From Acetobacteraceae bacterium (GTDB lineage: Bacteria; Pseudomonadota; Alphaproteobacteria; Acetobacterales; Acetobacteraceae): DNA of 64,000 nt. Both the position numbers and the translations under genes were made by a program. Below are positions 9,459 through 18,660 of this stretch, one piece after another. Every line of letters begins with the position of its first letter. The stretch's first letter is position 1. The stretch lies in NCBI GenBank assembly GCA_024280945.1, contig JAMXLO010000133.1, positions 1 through 64,000 of the forward strand, read 5' to 3'. The notes under the pieces are model-generated. The model ran no database searches, had not been told where the DNA came from, and saw only the letters and a list, made by a program, of their open reading frames with translations.

Positions 9459-10437
9459 AACCGTTGGGGTGCGCCTCGCGCCAACGCAGCGCAGTGCGTA
9501 CGATCTCGTCCAGGGCGGTCAAGCGTGGTTGCCAGCCTAGTTCTTGTCGCGCCCGTTCGGATGAGGCGACCAGCACCGCCGGGTCGCCTGATCGCCGTGG
9601 CGAGATACGGTACGGAACCTTGCGCTGCGACACACGCTCCACCGCCTCGATCACCTCGAGCACCGAATGTCCCGCGCCGTTGCCAAGGTTGACGCTGATG
9701 CTGCCACGTTCGAGACGGCTCAGCGCGAGCAGGTGTGCATCGGCCAGATCCGTCACATGCACATAGTCGCGAATGCACGTGCCATCCGGCGTGGGATAAT
9801 CGTCACCATATACTTCAAGCGCAGGGCGGCGTCCGAGGGCCGCATCGATCACCAGGGGGATGAGGTGGCTTTCGGGCCGGTGGTCTTCCCCCAGCCGTCC
9901 CCTTGGATCAGCACCGGCTGCGTTGAAATAGCGCAAGGATGCATAGCGCAGACCGTGGATACGATCTGCCCAGAAAAGCGCACGTTCCAGCATCCACTTG
10001 CTGTCGCCATACGGCGATTCAGGATCGAGCGACGCTTCTTCCGGGATCGGCACCGTCCTGGGTGTTCCGTACAGCGCGGCGGTGGAGGACAGCACGAAAC
10101 GCTTGATGTTGTGACGAATGCAGCCCTCGATCAGCTGCATCCCGTTCGTGCCGTTGTCGATCAGGTATTGCAAAGGCAGCCGCATGCTTTCGCCAACCTG
10201 CGAAAGTGCGGCGAAGTGGAACACGGCATGCCACGGACCATCGGCAAGGATGGCATCGCGCGCGCCAGCATCGGCAAGGTCGGCCACGATCAGTTGGACA
10301 CCCGCGGGGACCGCTCCACGATGGCCGGTGCGCAGATTGTCAACCACCACCACTGCGTCGCCGCGCTCGACCAGCGCGGCGACGAGGTGGCTGCCAACAT
10401 AACCGGCTCCGCCGGTGACGAGAAATCGCTGTGCCAT
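9448..10437 (-). CDS. galE: UDP-glucose 4-epimerase
   Basis: A 329-residue extended SDR that interconverts UDP-glucose and UDP-galactose using bound NAD. Visible motifs are the Rossmann TGGAGYVGSH (residues 8-17), HFAALSQVGES, the catalytic Ser in SSTAALYG (about 117-118), and YGDSK with Tyr143 and Lys147. RYFNAAGADP and the RDYVHVTDLADAH block are classic GalE landmarks. The start MAQRFLVTGG at 10437 is preferred to an upstream in-frame start, leaving 7 bases after the autokinase stop. The 3' end overlaps the next gene by 11 bases. It supplies UDP-galactose to the polysaccharide pathway. Confidence 0.93.
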   Translation of the reverse strand: MAQRFLVTGGAGYVGSHLVAALVERGDAVVVVDNLRTGHRGAVPAGVQLIVADLADAGARDAILADGPWHAVFHFAALSQVGESMRLPLQYLIDNGTNGMQLIEGCIRHNIKRFVLSSTAALYGTPRTVPIPEEASLDPESPYGDSKWMLERALFWADRIHGLRYASLRYFNAAGADPRGRLGEDHRPESHLIPLVIDAALGRRPALEVYGDDYPTPDGTCIRDYVHVTDLADAHLLALSRLERGSISVNLGNGAGHSVLEVIEAVERVSQRKVPYRISPRRSGDPAVLVASSERARQELGWQPRLTALDEIVRTALRWREAHPNGYVD

Positions 10438-10444
10438 TTGCGCT

Positions 10445-12670
10445 CTACTCCCGGGCGGTGCCGCCATAGCGTGGTTGATAGACTTCCGCGTCGGCGTGAC
10501 CCGAGCGCAGATGGACGTTGACGTCGACTTGGGTCAAGGCCACACCGACCACGTTGGCATGCGCGTCCTCCAGAAGTTCCAGGGCATGCAGCGCGGTGTG
10601 GCGCGACGTGACGCGCCAACGCACGCAGAACACTGTCGCGTCCGCCATGCCGGCGACGATGCGGGCATCGGTGATGGCTTCCGCCGGTGGCGTATCCAGC
10701 AGAACAAGATCGTAATCCTGCCGCAGCGTCTGCAGCAGCCGCGCCATCGCAGTCGACATCAGCAGCCCGAGCGCATTTGCTTCATTGGTGCCACACGGAA
10801 TGAAGTCCATCCCTGTGGTCGGGTTTCTTCGGATCACTGCGGTCAGTGGGGTTCGCTCTCGCAGGCAATCGACCAGCCCCGGTGCCGCATTTTCACTCAC
10901 CTCCACACCACCGGGGTGCTGAATATCGCAATCCACGACGATGACGCGTTCTCCGTTCATCGCCGCGAGGCGGCCAAGCGCGTGGGTGAGCGTCGTCTTC
11001 CCTTCCCTCGGCGTAGCTGCGGTTATCGCGATACTGCGCGGGCGTTCGGGGGCCAGTAGCAGGCTGGTTCGCAATGCCCGAAGCTGCTCGGCCAGAGGCG
11101 AGAGAGGTCTGCGCGCAGCGTATTCGGCGATCGTCATGCCGCGCAGCGAACGACGTGCGATGGCTGGGATAAGTCCCACGCATGGCAGGCCGAGGACCAA
11201 TCGAACGTCATCGCTGCTGTGCAGCGTGCTGTCGGTCAACTCACGCACATACACGAGCAGGAGCCCAAGCGCGAAGCCGAAAGCCGTCATCGCTTCCGTC
11301 CATTGGCGGATGCGTGGAAAACTCGGGTGATCTGGAATCAGCGCCATCGAAATTTCGTGGGCATCTGGCATTTCGATCTCGGGTTGCTGCGCGGTCTGCT
11401 GAAGGCGGTCCAGAACTGCCTGCAACTGGCCGCGTTTCGCTTCACCCTCGCGCTGCATGGCATTCAACGGCACCTGGGCGGCGGTGTCCTTGGCGATCTG
11501 TGCCTCAGCTTCGTCCAGATTTTGCTGCAACGTCGTTACGCGCGCCTCGGCAGCACGCACATCGGCCTCGATGGCAGTCTGCACACGTGTGATCTCGGCG
11601 GCGACGGTCCGATCCACATCGGCCAATTGCGCCCGCAGGGCCCGAACGTCTGGGTGGTTGCCTCCCAACCGTCCGAGCATCGACTGCAATTCCGCCGACA
11701 TCTGGTCATGGCGCGCACGAAGCTGCACCACGGACGGCGCGATGGCGGCCTGCGCCGCGGCACCTGCCTTGCCTCTGGCCGCATCGAGCTTGCCGGCGGC
11801 GGTCGCCAGATCGTTGCGGGCACGGGCGAGGTCGTCGCTGTGCAGACTGATCTGCTCGCTGGCCAGCCTTGCGTGCATGCCTTCGATCAGCCCGTGCGCA
11901 ACACGATAGCGGGCAATGTCGTCCTCCTGTCGGCGGACTGCGTCCCGCAACTCTCGCGCGCGCTGCTCCAGCCAGACGCGGGCCTTGATCGCCGCGCCAT
12001 ATTTCCCGGAAAGTTGCGCCTTCACGTAGACGTCCATAGCGTTGTTCACCGCTGCGGCAGCGACGATCGGATCTTGTGCGGCGAACGTAACCTCGAGCAC
12101 GTGCGAGGACTTCATCGGCGAGACGGCCAGGGCAGCGCGCACGGCGCTGAGCGTTGCGTTGCGCGCCGGATCCAGACCAGGACCGGGTATGCCGCTGGAA
12201 GGTTCAGACCGGTTGGCAAACAATGCTGGGACCAGCCGCGTGAGCATCCGCCCGACTGCTGAGGGCCGCCGCAGGGCGGCATTGAATTCTGCGTTCTCGT
12301 GAAGGTGCAGGCGATCGACAACCTGCTCGACGACCGGCACGCCGCGCAACACCTCGGCCTGACTGGCCATCACGGCGTCGGTTATCGGATCAGCCTGGAG
12401 GATGCTCTGCAACTCACGCACCTTGTACTGCGCGAGATCGTAAAGGAGCGTGCCTGTGGCGGTGTACGTTGGTGTGATCTGGGCGAGCGCAATGTAGGTC
12501 AGCAGAGGACACAGGAGGATCGGCGCGAGCAGCCACCATTTGCGGCGCCGGATAGCCCCGACCACTGCGACGGCGTCAAATGCCACCTCGTCGCCGCTAT
12601 CTGGTCTCCGCCTTGCCGGCCATCCGTCGCGTTGTCTTACAGCGGCTTCTGCTGCAGGTCGGTCGAGCAT
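10445..12670 (-). CDS. Wzc/ExoP-type polysaccharide co-polymerase with BY-kinase domain
   Basis: A 741-residue fusion that controls chain length and export of a polysaccharide. Order: TM1 (about 45-63), Wzz domain, long periplasmic coiled coil (about 205-430), TM2 (about 458-476), then a cytoplasmic bacterial tyrosine kinase with Walker A TPREGKTT (553-560), Walker A' VIVVDCDIQHPG (576-587) and Walker B YDLVLLDTPP (653-662). The C-terminal tail has only two tyrosines (EVYQPRYGG), far fewer than the Tyr cluster of E. coli Wzc. First gene of the operon that continues with galE, the GT-C-like protein and the flippase. AGGA lies 8-9 bases before the ATG. Confidence 0.9.
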   Translation of the reverse strand: MLDRPAAEAAVRQRDGWPARRRPDSGDEVAFDAVAVVGAIRRRKWWLLAPILLCPLLTYIALAQITPTYTATGTLLYDLAQYKVRELQSILQADPITDAVMASQAEVLRGVPVVEQVVDRLHLHENAEFNAALRRPSAVGRMLTRLVPALFANRSEPSSGIPGPGLDPARNATLSAVRAALAVSPMKSSHVLEVTFAAQDPIVAAAAVNNAMDVYVKAQLSGKYGAAIKARVWLEQRARELRDAVRRQEDDIARYRVAHGLIEGMHARLASEQISLHSDDLARARNDLATAAGKLDAARGKAGAAAQAAIAPSVVQLRARHDQMSAELQSMLGRLGGNHPDVRALRAQLADVDRTVAAEITRVQTAIEADVRAAEARVTTLQQNLDEAEAQIAKDTAAQVPLNAMQREGEAKRGQLQAVLDRLQQTAQQPEIEMPDAHEISMALIPDHPSFPRIRQWTEAMTAFGFALGLLLVYVRELTDSTLHSSDDVRLVLGLPCVGLIPAIARRSLRGMTIAEYAARRPLSPLAEQLRALRTSLLLAPERPRSIAITAATPREGKTTLTHALGRLAAMNGERVIVVDCDIQHPGGVEVSENAAPGLVDCLRERTPLTAVIRRNPTTGMDFIPCGTNEANALGLLMSTAMARLLQTLRQDYDLVLLDTPPAEAITDARIVAGMADATVFCVRWRVTSRHTALHALELLEDAHANVVGVALTQVDVNVHLRSGHADAEVYQPRYGGTARE

Positions 12671-12992
12671 AAGCTGTCCTGCTCGGGAGATTGCGCGTTG
12701 GGCGTTCTGCCCGACCGAGTTGCCCGATTAGGCTGGTGTAGCGGTGCCGGATTAATTCCCGGTTAAGCCTAACATATTGAGATACTTAGCAGATTGCTGG
12801 GCCATTCGGCATTTGCGACGCGCTGGGGAACGCAGCGAGATAACACCGTTGCCTGACACCACTGCCGGGCAGATTTGGCCAGCCTGACGCGGAAAGTAGT
12901 CGGCGCATCTGCACCTGGCAAAGCGACTGACTCTGCGGTCGAGATCAGGGCGCTTTCAAGTGGGAGATGACCGAACACAACCACCTACCGGA
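12671..12992. other. Intergenic region (322 bp) upstream of the polysaccharide operon
   Basis: No coding sequence is seen here. Bases 12745-12800 are clearly richer in A/T than their surroundings and are the likely site of the promoter for the minus-strand polysaccharide operon, but no convincing -35/-10 pair could be fixed. The SDR gene on the other side ends here on the same strand. Confidence 0.4.
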
Positions 12993-13751
12993 TCAGGAGA
13001 TCGTCACCCCGCTGTCCACTGGATAGACGTGTCCGGTGATCATTCGGGACTCATCGGAGCCCAGGAACACCGCCATGTTGGCGATGTCCTCCGGCTGGAT
13101 CAGTCCGACCAGGTGTGCGTTCGCGATCTTGGTGACGCGCGGATTGCCTGCCTCGAAGCGGCCGCGCACGCGATCAGTCATCGTCGCTGCCGGCGCGATC
13201 GCATTGACCCGCACCTTCTGCGGCGCGAACTCCACCGCCATCGACCGGGTAATCGCCGCTATCCCTCCCTTCGCTGCGGTGTAACAGTCGAGGCCGGCAA
13301 TCCCCATCAGCGCCACGTTCGATGCCATATTGATCACCGATCCGCCGCCCGAGGCGATGATCGCGGGAATACCGAATCGGCAGCCCAGGAACGTACCGAA
13401 CAGATCCAATCGGATGGCGCGCCAGAACTCGTCGATCGGCGCATCGACAACTGTGTTGTCGCGTGGCGTCGAGCCGCCCGCGTTATTGTGCAGGATGTGC
13501 AGCCCGCCATAGTGGCGGACAGCGGCGTCGATCGCCGCGCGTACGCTGGCTTCCTGCGTCACGTCGGTCGTGACAGCGATGCAGTCTCCACCCGCCTGAG
13601 TCACGATTTGCGCGGTCTGTTCGCCGGCTTCGGCACTGATCTCAGCGATGACTACGCGGGCGCCTTCTGCCGCCATCGCACGCGCTGTGGCGCGACCAAT
13701 GCCGGTACCGGCGCCGGTGATCAGGGCTATCTTGCCAGCAAGCCGTGCCAT
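12993..13751 (-). CDS. SDR-family NAD(P)-dependent oxidoreductase
   Basis: A 252-residue classical short-chain dehydrogenase/reductase. Cofactor motif TGAGTGIG near residues 12-19, NNAG (HNNAGGS), a Ser-containing strand (VINMASNVAL) and the catalytic YTAAK are all present, followed by VNAIAPAATMTDRV and a C-terminal MITGHVYPVDSG. The start MARLAGKIAL at 13751 has GAGGAG about 7 bases upstream and is preferred to the Met six codons earlier. Acidic residues after the second strand (VVIAEIS) suggest NAD preference. Substrate unknown. Divergent from the flavin monooxygenase-like gene at 14016. Confidence 0.88.
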   Translation of the reverse strand: MARLAGKIALITGAGTGIGRATARAMAAEGARVVIAEISAEAGEQTAQIVTQAGGDCIAVTTDVTQEASVRAAIDAAVRHYGGLHILHNNAGGSTPRDNTVVDAPIDEFWRAIRLDLFGTFLGCRFGIPAIIASGGGSVINMASNVALMGIAGLDCYTAAKGGIAAITRSMAVEFAPQKVRVNAIAPAATMTDRVRGRFEAGNPRVTKIANAHLVGLIQPEDIANMAVFLGSDESRMITGHVYPVDSGVTIS

Positions 13752-14015
13752 TCTCGTCTCCTCGGGCACCGCACAAAGTATGGCGCGATGCCCTCATACG
13801 CCAATGCTGGCCGTCGGATCAATTTCACCAGGGGCTCGCCTGACCTTGGCGCGACAGCGTTGCGTGCGGCACGCTGCACTTCTCGCTACCCCGCAGTCGA
13901 GTGAAAGCAAGCCTTGGTCACTGCCCATAGCCCGAGTCCGGCGCGGTGCTACGATGGTGTGCCGGCAATGGCATCGAAGGCGCCGATAGGATGCGCCGCA
14001 GGCAGGAGAAGAAAA

Positions 14016-15236
14016 ATGGACGCAATCGCCGAAGACGCCCACCTACCAGCTGATGTCGACGCCCAACCGCTGGTGCAGGCGGCTATAGCGCTGCGCCCGG
14101 AAATCCGCCGCTACCATGCGCAGATCGAGCGCGAGCAGCGCCTTGCCCCGCCGCTGGTCGAGCAACTCCGTGCCGCGGGCTTCTATCGCATGGTGATTCC
14201 TCGATCGCTAGGCGGCCTTCAGGTCGATACGCTGACCTATCTGCGGGTTGTGGAGGTGCTGGCTGAGGCAGCCGGCTCGGTCGGTTGGAATGTCTGCAAC
14301 AACAGCATCGGCCAACTCGTCAGCCTTGGCCTGCCAGACCAAGGCGTCGAGGAGGTGCACGGCCAGGGCGCACCGTCGATCATCGCCGGCACTGCGGTGC
14401 AGGGCGGGGGCCAGGCGGTGCCGGTTGCCGGCGGCTATCGCATCAGCGGCCGCTGGACCTTCGGCACCGGTTGCCAGGAGGCAGATTGGATGCTGGGCAG
14501 CTTCCAGATCCTCGATGACGGCCAGCCGCGCCGGCGCGCGGACGGAGGTTCCCTCTACTGGCGTGCGCTGTTTCCCAGCGCCGAGGCACAGGTGGTGCCG
14601 GGAAGCTGGGAGGTCGCCGGCCTGCGCGGCACGGGCAGCTTCGACTGGACCGTCAAGGACGTGTTCCTGCCCGAGCATCGGACCATGGTTCATGCCGGCG
14701 TTCCGCTGGACAATCAGTGGTCGCGTTGGCCCGGCCTGACTTATGCGCTGCCAAGCGTATGTTGGGTGGGACCGCATCATAGCTCGGTGATCACCGGAAT
14801 CGCCCGCGCCGGTATCGACGCGTTCATCGAACTTGCCGCCGATAAGACACCGCGTGGGCGTACGTTCAGGCTCAACGACAGCCCGCAAGTTCAGGAAGCC
14901 GTCGGTCGTGCCGATGCGATGCTGAACGCCGGCCGGATTTATCGCAGCGCGATGATTACCGAAATCTGGAACACCATCGCCGCCGGGAAGGAAAGCACGC
15001 TCGAACAGCGTTCACGCTGCCGCCTCGCCCCCGTGTATGCCGCCGAATGCGCGCGCGATGCCATGGACCTGATGTACCGACACGGCGGGAGCACGTCATT
15101 CAAGACCGAGAGCCGTTTGGCCGAGTGTTGGCGCGACCTGCACGTGGTCGGCCAGACCGTCACCATCGGTCCCGAATGGTATCCGATCGGCGGCCGCGCC
15201 CTGCTCGGCATGGATACCGGTCCTCGTCTGCGTTAG
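14016..15236 (+). CDS. Acyl-CoA dehydrogenase-fold flavin-dependent monooxygenase
   Basis: A 406-residue protein with the acyl-CoA dehydrogenase fold but of the group D flavin monooxygenase/hydroxylase branch (HsaA/HpaB-like/DszC-like). Visible are AAGFYRMVIPRSLGG, RVVEVLAEAAGSVGWNVCN, the central beta domain GYRISGRWTFGTGC, and GTGSFDWTVKDVFLPEH. The catalytic Glu region of true dehydrogenases is replaced by a segment ending RHGGSTSF, as in these oxygenases. Such enzymes use reduced flavin supplied by a separate reductase, and none is adjacent. The start at 14016 follows AGGAGAAG. The 3' end overlaps the convergent transporter by 4 bases. Confidence 0.8.
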   Translation: MDAIAEDAHLPADVDAQPLVQAAIALRPEIRRYHAQIEREQRLAPPLVEQLRAAGFYRMVIPRSLGGLQVDTLTYLRVVEVLAEAAGSVGWNVCNNSIGQLVSLGLPDQGVEEVHGQGAPSIIAGTAVQGGGQAVPVAGGYRISGRWTFGTGCQEADWMLGSFQILDDGQPRRRADGGSLYWRALFPSAEAQVVPGSWEVAGLRGTGSFDWTVKDVFLPEHRTMVHAGVPLDNQWSRWPGLTYALPSVCWVGPHHSSVITGIARAGIDAFIELAADKTPRGRTFRLNDSPQVQEAVGRADAMLNAGRIYRSAMITEIWNTIAAGKESTLEQRSRCRLAPVYAAECARDAMDLMYRHGGSTSFKTESRLAECWRDLHVVGQTVTIGPEWYPIGGRALLGMDTGPRLR

Positions 15237-16138
15237 GCGAGAGCTGTCGCCGCCTTCGACCGGCTGCTGTGCCAGACATGGGCGCCGACCGCGGCCATGA
15301 CGATGGCGCCTCCCACCGCACTGGTCACCGCTGGTATCTCACCGAAACAAAGCCCGACCCAGGCGATCGCCAACGGTGTCTCCAGCGTGTTCAGCAACGC
15401 GTTCTCGGTCGCCGATACCATCTGCCCGCCGATCGTCAGCAGCAGCAATCCCAGGCCGAACTGGGTGGTTCCGAACAAGGCCAGCTCGGCCATGTCACCC
15501 GCGCCGACCGCGAACGGCGTCGCGAATGGCCACACCAGCAGCGGACAGAGCAGCGCGGACAGGCAGGCTGCCGGCAGCATCGGCGTCGCATGATGGTGGC
15601 GGATGATCAGCATCATGATGGCCATGCACACCGTCATTCCAAACGCGAGCAAATCGCCCGCCAAGTGTCCATCCGTGATCGCTCCACCGACCATGATGCT
15701 GACACCCATCACGGCGATGGCGCTCGCTACCAGCGTGGACAATGGCTCTTTCGTGCCGAGCCACAGCCAACCGAGGCCGGCGGTGATGAACGGCGCGACG
15801 GCGAAGATCACCGCCACATCGGCCACTGACGTAAGGCGGAACGCGTTGATGTAAAGAATTGTCGCCGCCGTCGAACATGCCGCCGCCACGACGCCAGGCC
15901 ATCCAATTGCGCGCATGGCATGCCAGGTGCCGTGCCGTTCCTGTACCAGGACGACGCAGAAGATCATCAGCCCGGCGAACAGGCCGCGCCAGAACAACAT
16001 GGTCCAGACATCGAGCCGGATCAGCCTGGTGAAGAACCCCGCGGAACTGAAGGCGACAGCCGAAAGCGTGATCAGCAGGAGACCCTGGGTATGTCGGCTC
16101 ATGAAATCAGCATACTGCCCCACTGCTGACTCCGTCAT
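15233..16138 (-). CDS. EamA/DMT-family exporter
   Basis: A 301-residue drug/metabolite transporter with ten predicted helices in two EamA repeats. Repeat 1 ends near the INAFRLTSVADVAVIFAVAP segment, and repeat 2 contains ENALLNTLETPLAIAW, both typical landmarks at the ends of EamA units. It likely exports a small metabolite through the inner membrane. The ATG at 16138 overlaps the stop of a 52-codon reading frame (ATGA). A second in-frame Met at 16102 (MSRHTQGLLL) is an alternative start. Confidence 0.85.
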   Translation of the reverse strand: MTESAVGQYADFMSRHTQGLLLITLSAVAFSSAGFFTRLIRLDVWTMLFWRGLFAGLMIFCVVLVQERHGTWHAMRAIGWPGVVAAACSTAATILYINAFRLTSVADVAVIFAVAPFITAGLGWLWLGTKEPLSTLVASAIAVMGVSIMVGGAITDGHLAGDLLAFGMTVCMAIMMLIIRHHHATPMLPAACLSALLCPLLVWPFATPFAVGAGDMAELALFGTTQFGLGLLLLTIGGQMVSATENALLNTLETPLAIAWVGLCFGEIPAVTSAVGGAIVMAAVGAHVWHSSRSKAATALA

Positions 16139-16293
16139 GTCAGCAGCGTGCGGGCCGCGGCATCAGTGATGCCAGGCGTGACCGGCTCGCTGTCCTCTGC
16201 CAGCCCGTGGGCCTGAAGCATGAGCGGGGCGACCAGCCGACCGCCCCAGCCGTGATTCCCAGGGAAGTCGCGCCGGCTGGCGCTAAAGCTCAA
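16135..16293 (-). CDS. Small 52-residue reading frame bridging the GMC and DMT genes
   Basis: A TTG-initiated frame begins inside the stop of the upstream GMC oxidoreductase (TTGA, 16290-16293) and ends with TGA inside the ATG of the DMT exporter (ATGA, 16135-16138). It therefore fills the 151-base gap exactly. The product is Gly/Ala/Leu-rich (GNHGWGGRLVAPLMLQAHGL) with an acidic C-terminal part. No family is recognised. GGAGG is present but only one base before the TTG, so initiation would rely on translational coupling. It may equally be the tail of a decayed gene. Confidence 0.35.
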   Translation of the reverse strand: MSFSASRRDFPGNHGWGGRLVAPLMLQAHGLAEDSEPVTPGITDAAARTLLT

Positions 16294-17888
16294 GCCTCCG
16301 AAAGAATCATACGCGACGCCTTCTCGCCGATCATGATCGACGGCGCGTTGGTGTTGCCCGACGTCAGTGTCGGCATGATCGACGCGTCGGCAATCCTCAG
16401 CCCCTGCAGGCCATGCACCCGAAGCCGGTCATCCACCACCGCCATCGGGTCCGATCCCATCTTGCACGTGCCGACCGGATGATAGGTGGTCTCCGCATTC
16501 TTTCTCACCCAGTCCAGGAGTGCATCGTCCGACTGGACATCGCTGCCCGGCGCCATTTCTTCGGTGGCGATGCTCCGCATCGGCCCTGCGGTCATGATCC
16601 GCCGCGTGACACGCATCGCCTCCAGTGTGACCTCGCGGTCGAGCTGTGCGGAGAGAAAATTGAACCGCACGGCCGGCGGCGTGTGCGGCGCCTTCGACGT
16701 GATGTGAATGCTGCCGGTGCTCTCAGACCGCAGTATGTTCATGATCGCGGTGACGCCGGAGTTCTTGGCTAGCTGGAAGTTGTTGGTCATCAGGAACGGC
16801 ACCCAGGAGATCGCGGCGTCCGGCGCATCCAGTCCGCGTCTTGTGCGAATATACGCGCGTATGGGCGCCGCCGGCAGTCCGAGCAGACCCTTGTGGGTGA
16901 GCGCATATGTTAGTGCCTGTTTCACCTTGCCCAATCCGCGCATCTTGTCGTTGTAGGTCATGCCCAGCGACGCCGGCACCACCCACTTCATCCGTGGCGA
17001 ATAATGATCGCGCAGGTTCTCGCCGACACCCTTCAGCGCATGGCGCACTTCGATGCCGAGAGCCTGCAACCGTTCCGGCTGGCCGATGCCGGAAAGCTCC
17101 AGCAGTTGCGGCGAGTTTATCGATCCGGCGCTGACGATGACCTCGCGCTGCGCGCGTGCCTCGCGCTGCTGTCCGCCGACCGAGTAGCGGACACCGACGC
17201 AGCGCTTGCCGTCGAACAGCAGGCACTCGGTCAGCGCTTTCGCCTGAATGGTCAGGTTGGGCCGTTTGCGCGCCGGATCGAGATAGCAGACGGCTGTGCT
17301 CATCCGCCGGCCGCGGCGAATCGTCATCTGCGTCATGCCGATGCCGTCCTGTTGCGCCCCGTTGTAATCCTTGGTGTAGGCGATGCCGACCTCGCGGGCC
17401 GCTTCGATCAGCGCGCTGTACAGTGGTCCGGTCTCGTTGCTCTCGGTGACTTTCAGCGGTCCGCTGCGGCCGCGGTACTCAGCGTCCGCTTGGCCTTGGT
17501 ACTCTTCCATGTCGCGGAAAATCGGCAGCACCTCGCGATAGCTCCAGCCGCGATTGCCGAGTTGCGCCCATGAATCATAGTCCTGTGCCTGGCCTCGCAC
17601 GAACACCATGCCGTTGATGGATGATGAACCACCGAGCAGCTTGCCGCGCGGGATCGGGATGCGCCGGTTGCCGGTGCCTTCTTCCGGCTCGGATGAATAG
17701 AGCCAGTTGGCCGCAGGGTTGTTGATCAGCTTCGCGAAGCCCACGGGAATGCGCGACCAAGGATGGCTCTCGCGCCCGGCTTCAAGCACGAGCACCTTGT
17801 GGCTCGGGTTGGCGCTCAGGCGGTTGGCCAATACCGAACCGGCCGACCCGGCGCCGACCACGATGAAGTCGAAGCTTTGACTTTCCAT
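16290..17888 (-). CDS. GMC-family FAD oxidoreductase (choline dehydrogenase-like)
   Basis: A 532-residue glucose-methanol-choline oxidoreductase. FAD-binding [15 protein letters not shown] near residues 10-24, GMC signature 1 [19 protein letters not shown], signature 2 [17 protein letters not shown], and the active-site His at about 470 in [12 protein letters not shown] with the partner Asn near 512 (SGNTNAP). It oxidises a primary or secondary alcohol to carbonyl with FAD. Substrate not predictable. It is clearly paralogous to the gene at 26155-27759, sharing long identical blocks. It is followed by the 52-codon frame and the DMT exporter in an apparent operon. Confidence 0.9.
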   Translation of the reverse strand: MESQSFDFIVVGAGSAGSVLANRLSANPSHKVLVLEAGRESHPWSRIPVGFAKLINNPAANWLYSSEPEEGTGNRRIPIPRGKLLGGSSSINGMVFVRGQAQDYDSWAQLGNRGWSYREVLPIFRDMEEYQGQADAEYRGRSGPLKVTESNETGPLYSALIEAAREVGIAYTKDYNGAQQDGIGMTQMTIRRGRRMSTAVCYLDPARKRPNLTIQAKALTECLLFDGKRCVGVRYSVGGQQREARAQREVIVSAGSINSPQLLELSGIGQPERLQALGIEVRHALKGVGENLRDHYSPRMKWVVPASLGMTYNDKMRGLGKVKQALTYALTHKGLLGLPAAPIRAYIRTRRGLDAPDAAISWVPFLMTNNFQLAKNSGVTAIMNILRSESTGSIHITSKAPHTPPAVRFNFLSAQLDREVTLEAMRVTRRIMTAGPMRSIATEEMAPGSDVQSDDALLDWVRKNAETTYHPVGTCKMGSDPMAVVDDRLRVHGLQGLRIADASIMPTLTSGNTNAPSIMIGEKASRMILSEA

Positions 17889-17942
17889 GTCGTCTCCCCT
17901 TTGTCGCCGCCATGCTAAGGCGGAATGGGCGGGGAGGGGAGG

Positions 17943-18656
17943 CTATGTCTCGGGCGGCGCTTCGATCACTGTGCCAGTGTAGGCTTCGACGAACACCAGG
18001 TGGTCGATCACCTTCTTCACGCCCGGCGTGTTCTCGGCAATGACGCAGATCGCCCGGCGCTCCTGGTCGTTGCTGATCGTGCCCCAAAGATCGACCACGC
18101 CGTTCACCACCGTCACGTTCAGCGTGGTTCGCGGTGCCCACGGCTCGCGCGCCAGCGTCTCCAGGATGCGGTTCCGAATGGTCGGATCGTCGCCAGCGGC
18201 CACGGCATGCTCACGCGCCGCCACCGCCAGCGCGCGCAGCAGATCGGCGCGGCTGACCACACCGACGACCTTGTCGCCATCCAGCACGGGTACGCGCTTG
18301 ATGCGATGCTCTTCCATCAGCGCGACGATCTCCTCGAGCGGTGACTTGACGGTCACGCTGAAGACGTCCTGCGTCATCACGTCCGAGACCTTGCGGCCGT
18401 GCGTTCGGGTGAAGTCGGCGGCCTGCCGACCCGGCGAGGCGATCAGGCGCAGCCACCAGGACCGTCGCCGGCCGGTGCCAAGTTCGTCGCGTCGCAGCAG
18501 GTCGCCCTCGGTCACGATGCCGGCGAGCGTGCCGCTGTGATCCACCACCAGCAGGCCGGAGATGCTCCGCTCCAACATCAACGCGACAGCGTCGGCGACC
18601 GTCGCGTCCGGTGCGACCGAGATCACGTTAGGGGTCATCACGTCGCTGGCGATCAT
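17943..18656 (-). CDS. Tandem CBS domains plus BON domain protein
   Basis: A 237-residue protein: CBS domain 1 (about 1-55, DVMTPNVISVAPDATVADAV), CBS domain 2 (about 88-145, VSDVMTQDVFSVTV ending VVGVVSRADLLRAL) and a C-terminal BON domain (about 158-222, VVNGVVDLWGTISNDQERRA). CBS pairs bind adenyl nucleotides and act as energy or redox sensors; BON domains associate with membranes or lipids. No signal peptide. It lies 4 bases after the FetB-like gene and is the last member of the M20-FetAB-like operon, so it may modulate that exporter. That role is inference. Confidence 0.85.
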   Translation of the reverse strand: MIASDVMTPNVISVAPDATVADAVALMLERSISGLLVVDHSGTLAGIVTEGDLLRRDELGTGRRRSWWLRLIASPGRQAADFTRTHGRKVSDVMTQDVFSVTVKSPLEEIVALMEEHRIKRVPVLDGDKVVGVVSRADLLRALAVAAREHAVAAGDDPTIRNRILETLAREPWAPRTTLNVTVVNGVVDLWGTISNDQERRAICVIAENTPGVKKVIDHLVFVEAYTGTVIEAPPET

Positions 18657-18660
18657 GGGG

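Noticed and set aside
11219-12262. 347-codon plus-strand frame over the autokinase gene
   Set aside because: Antisense to a well-supported Wzc/ExoP-type protein; no domain or ribosome site.
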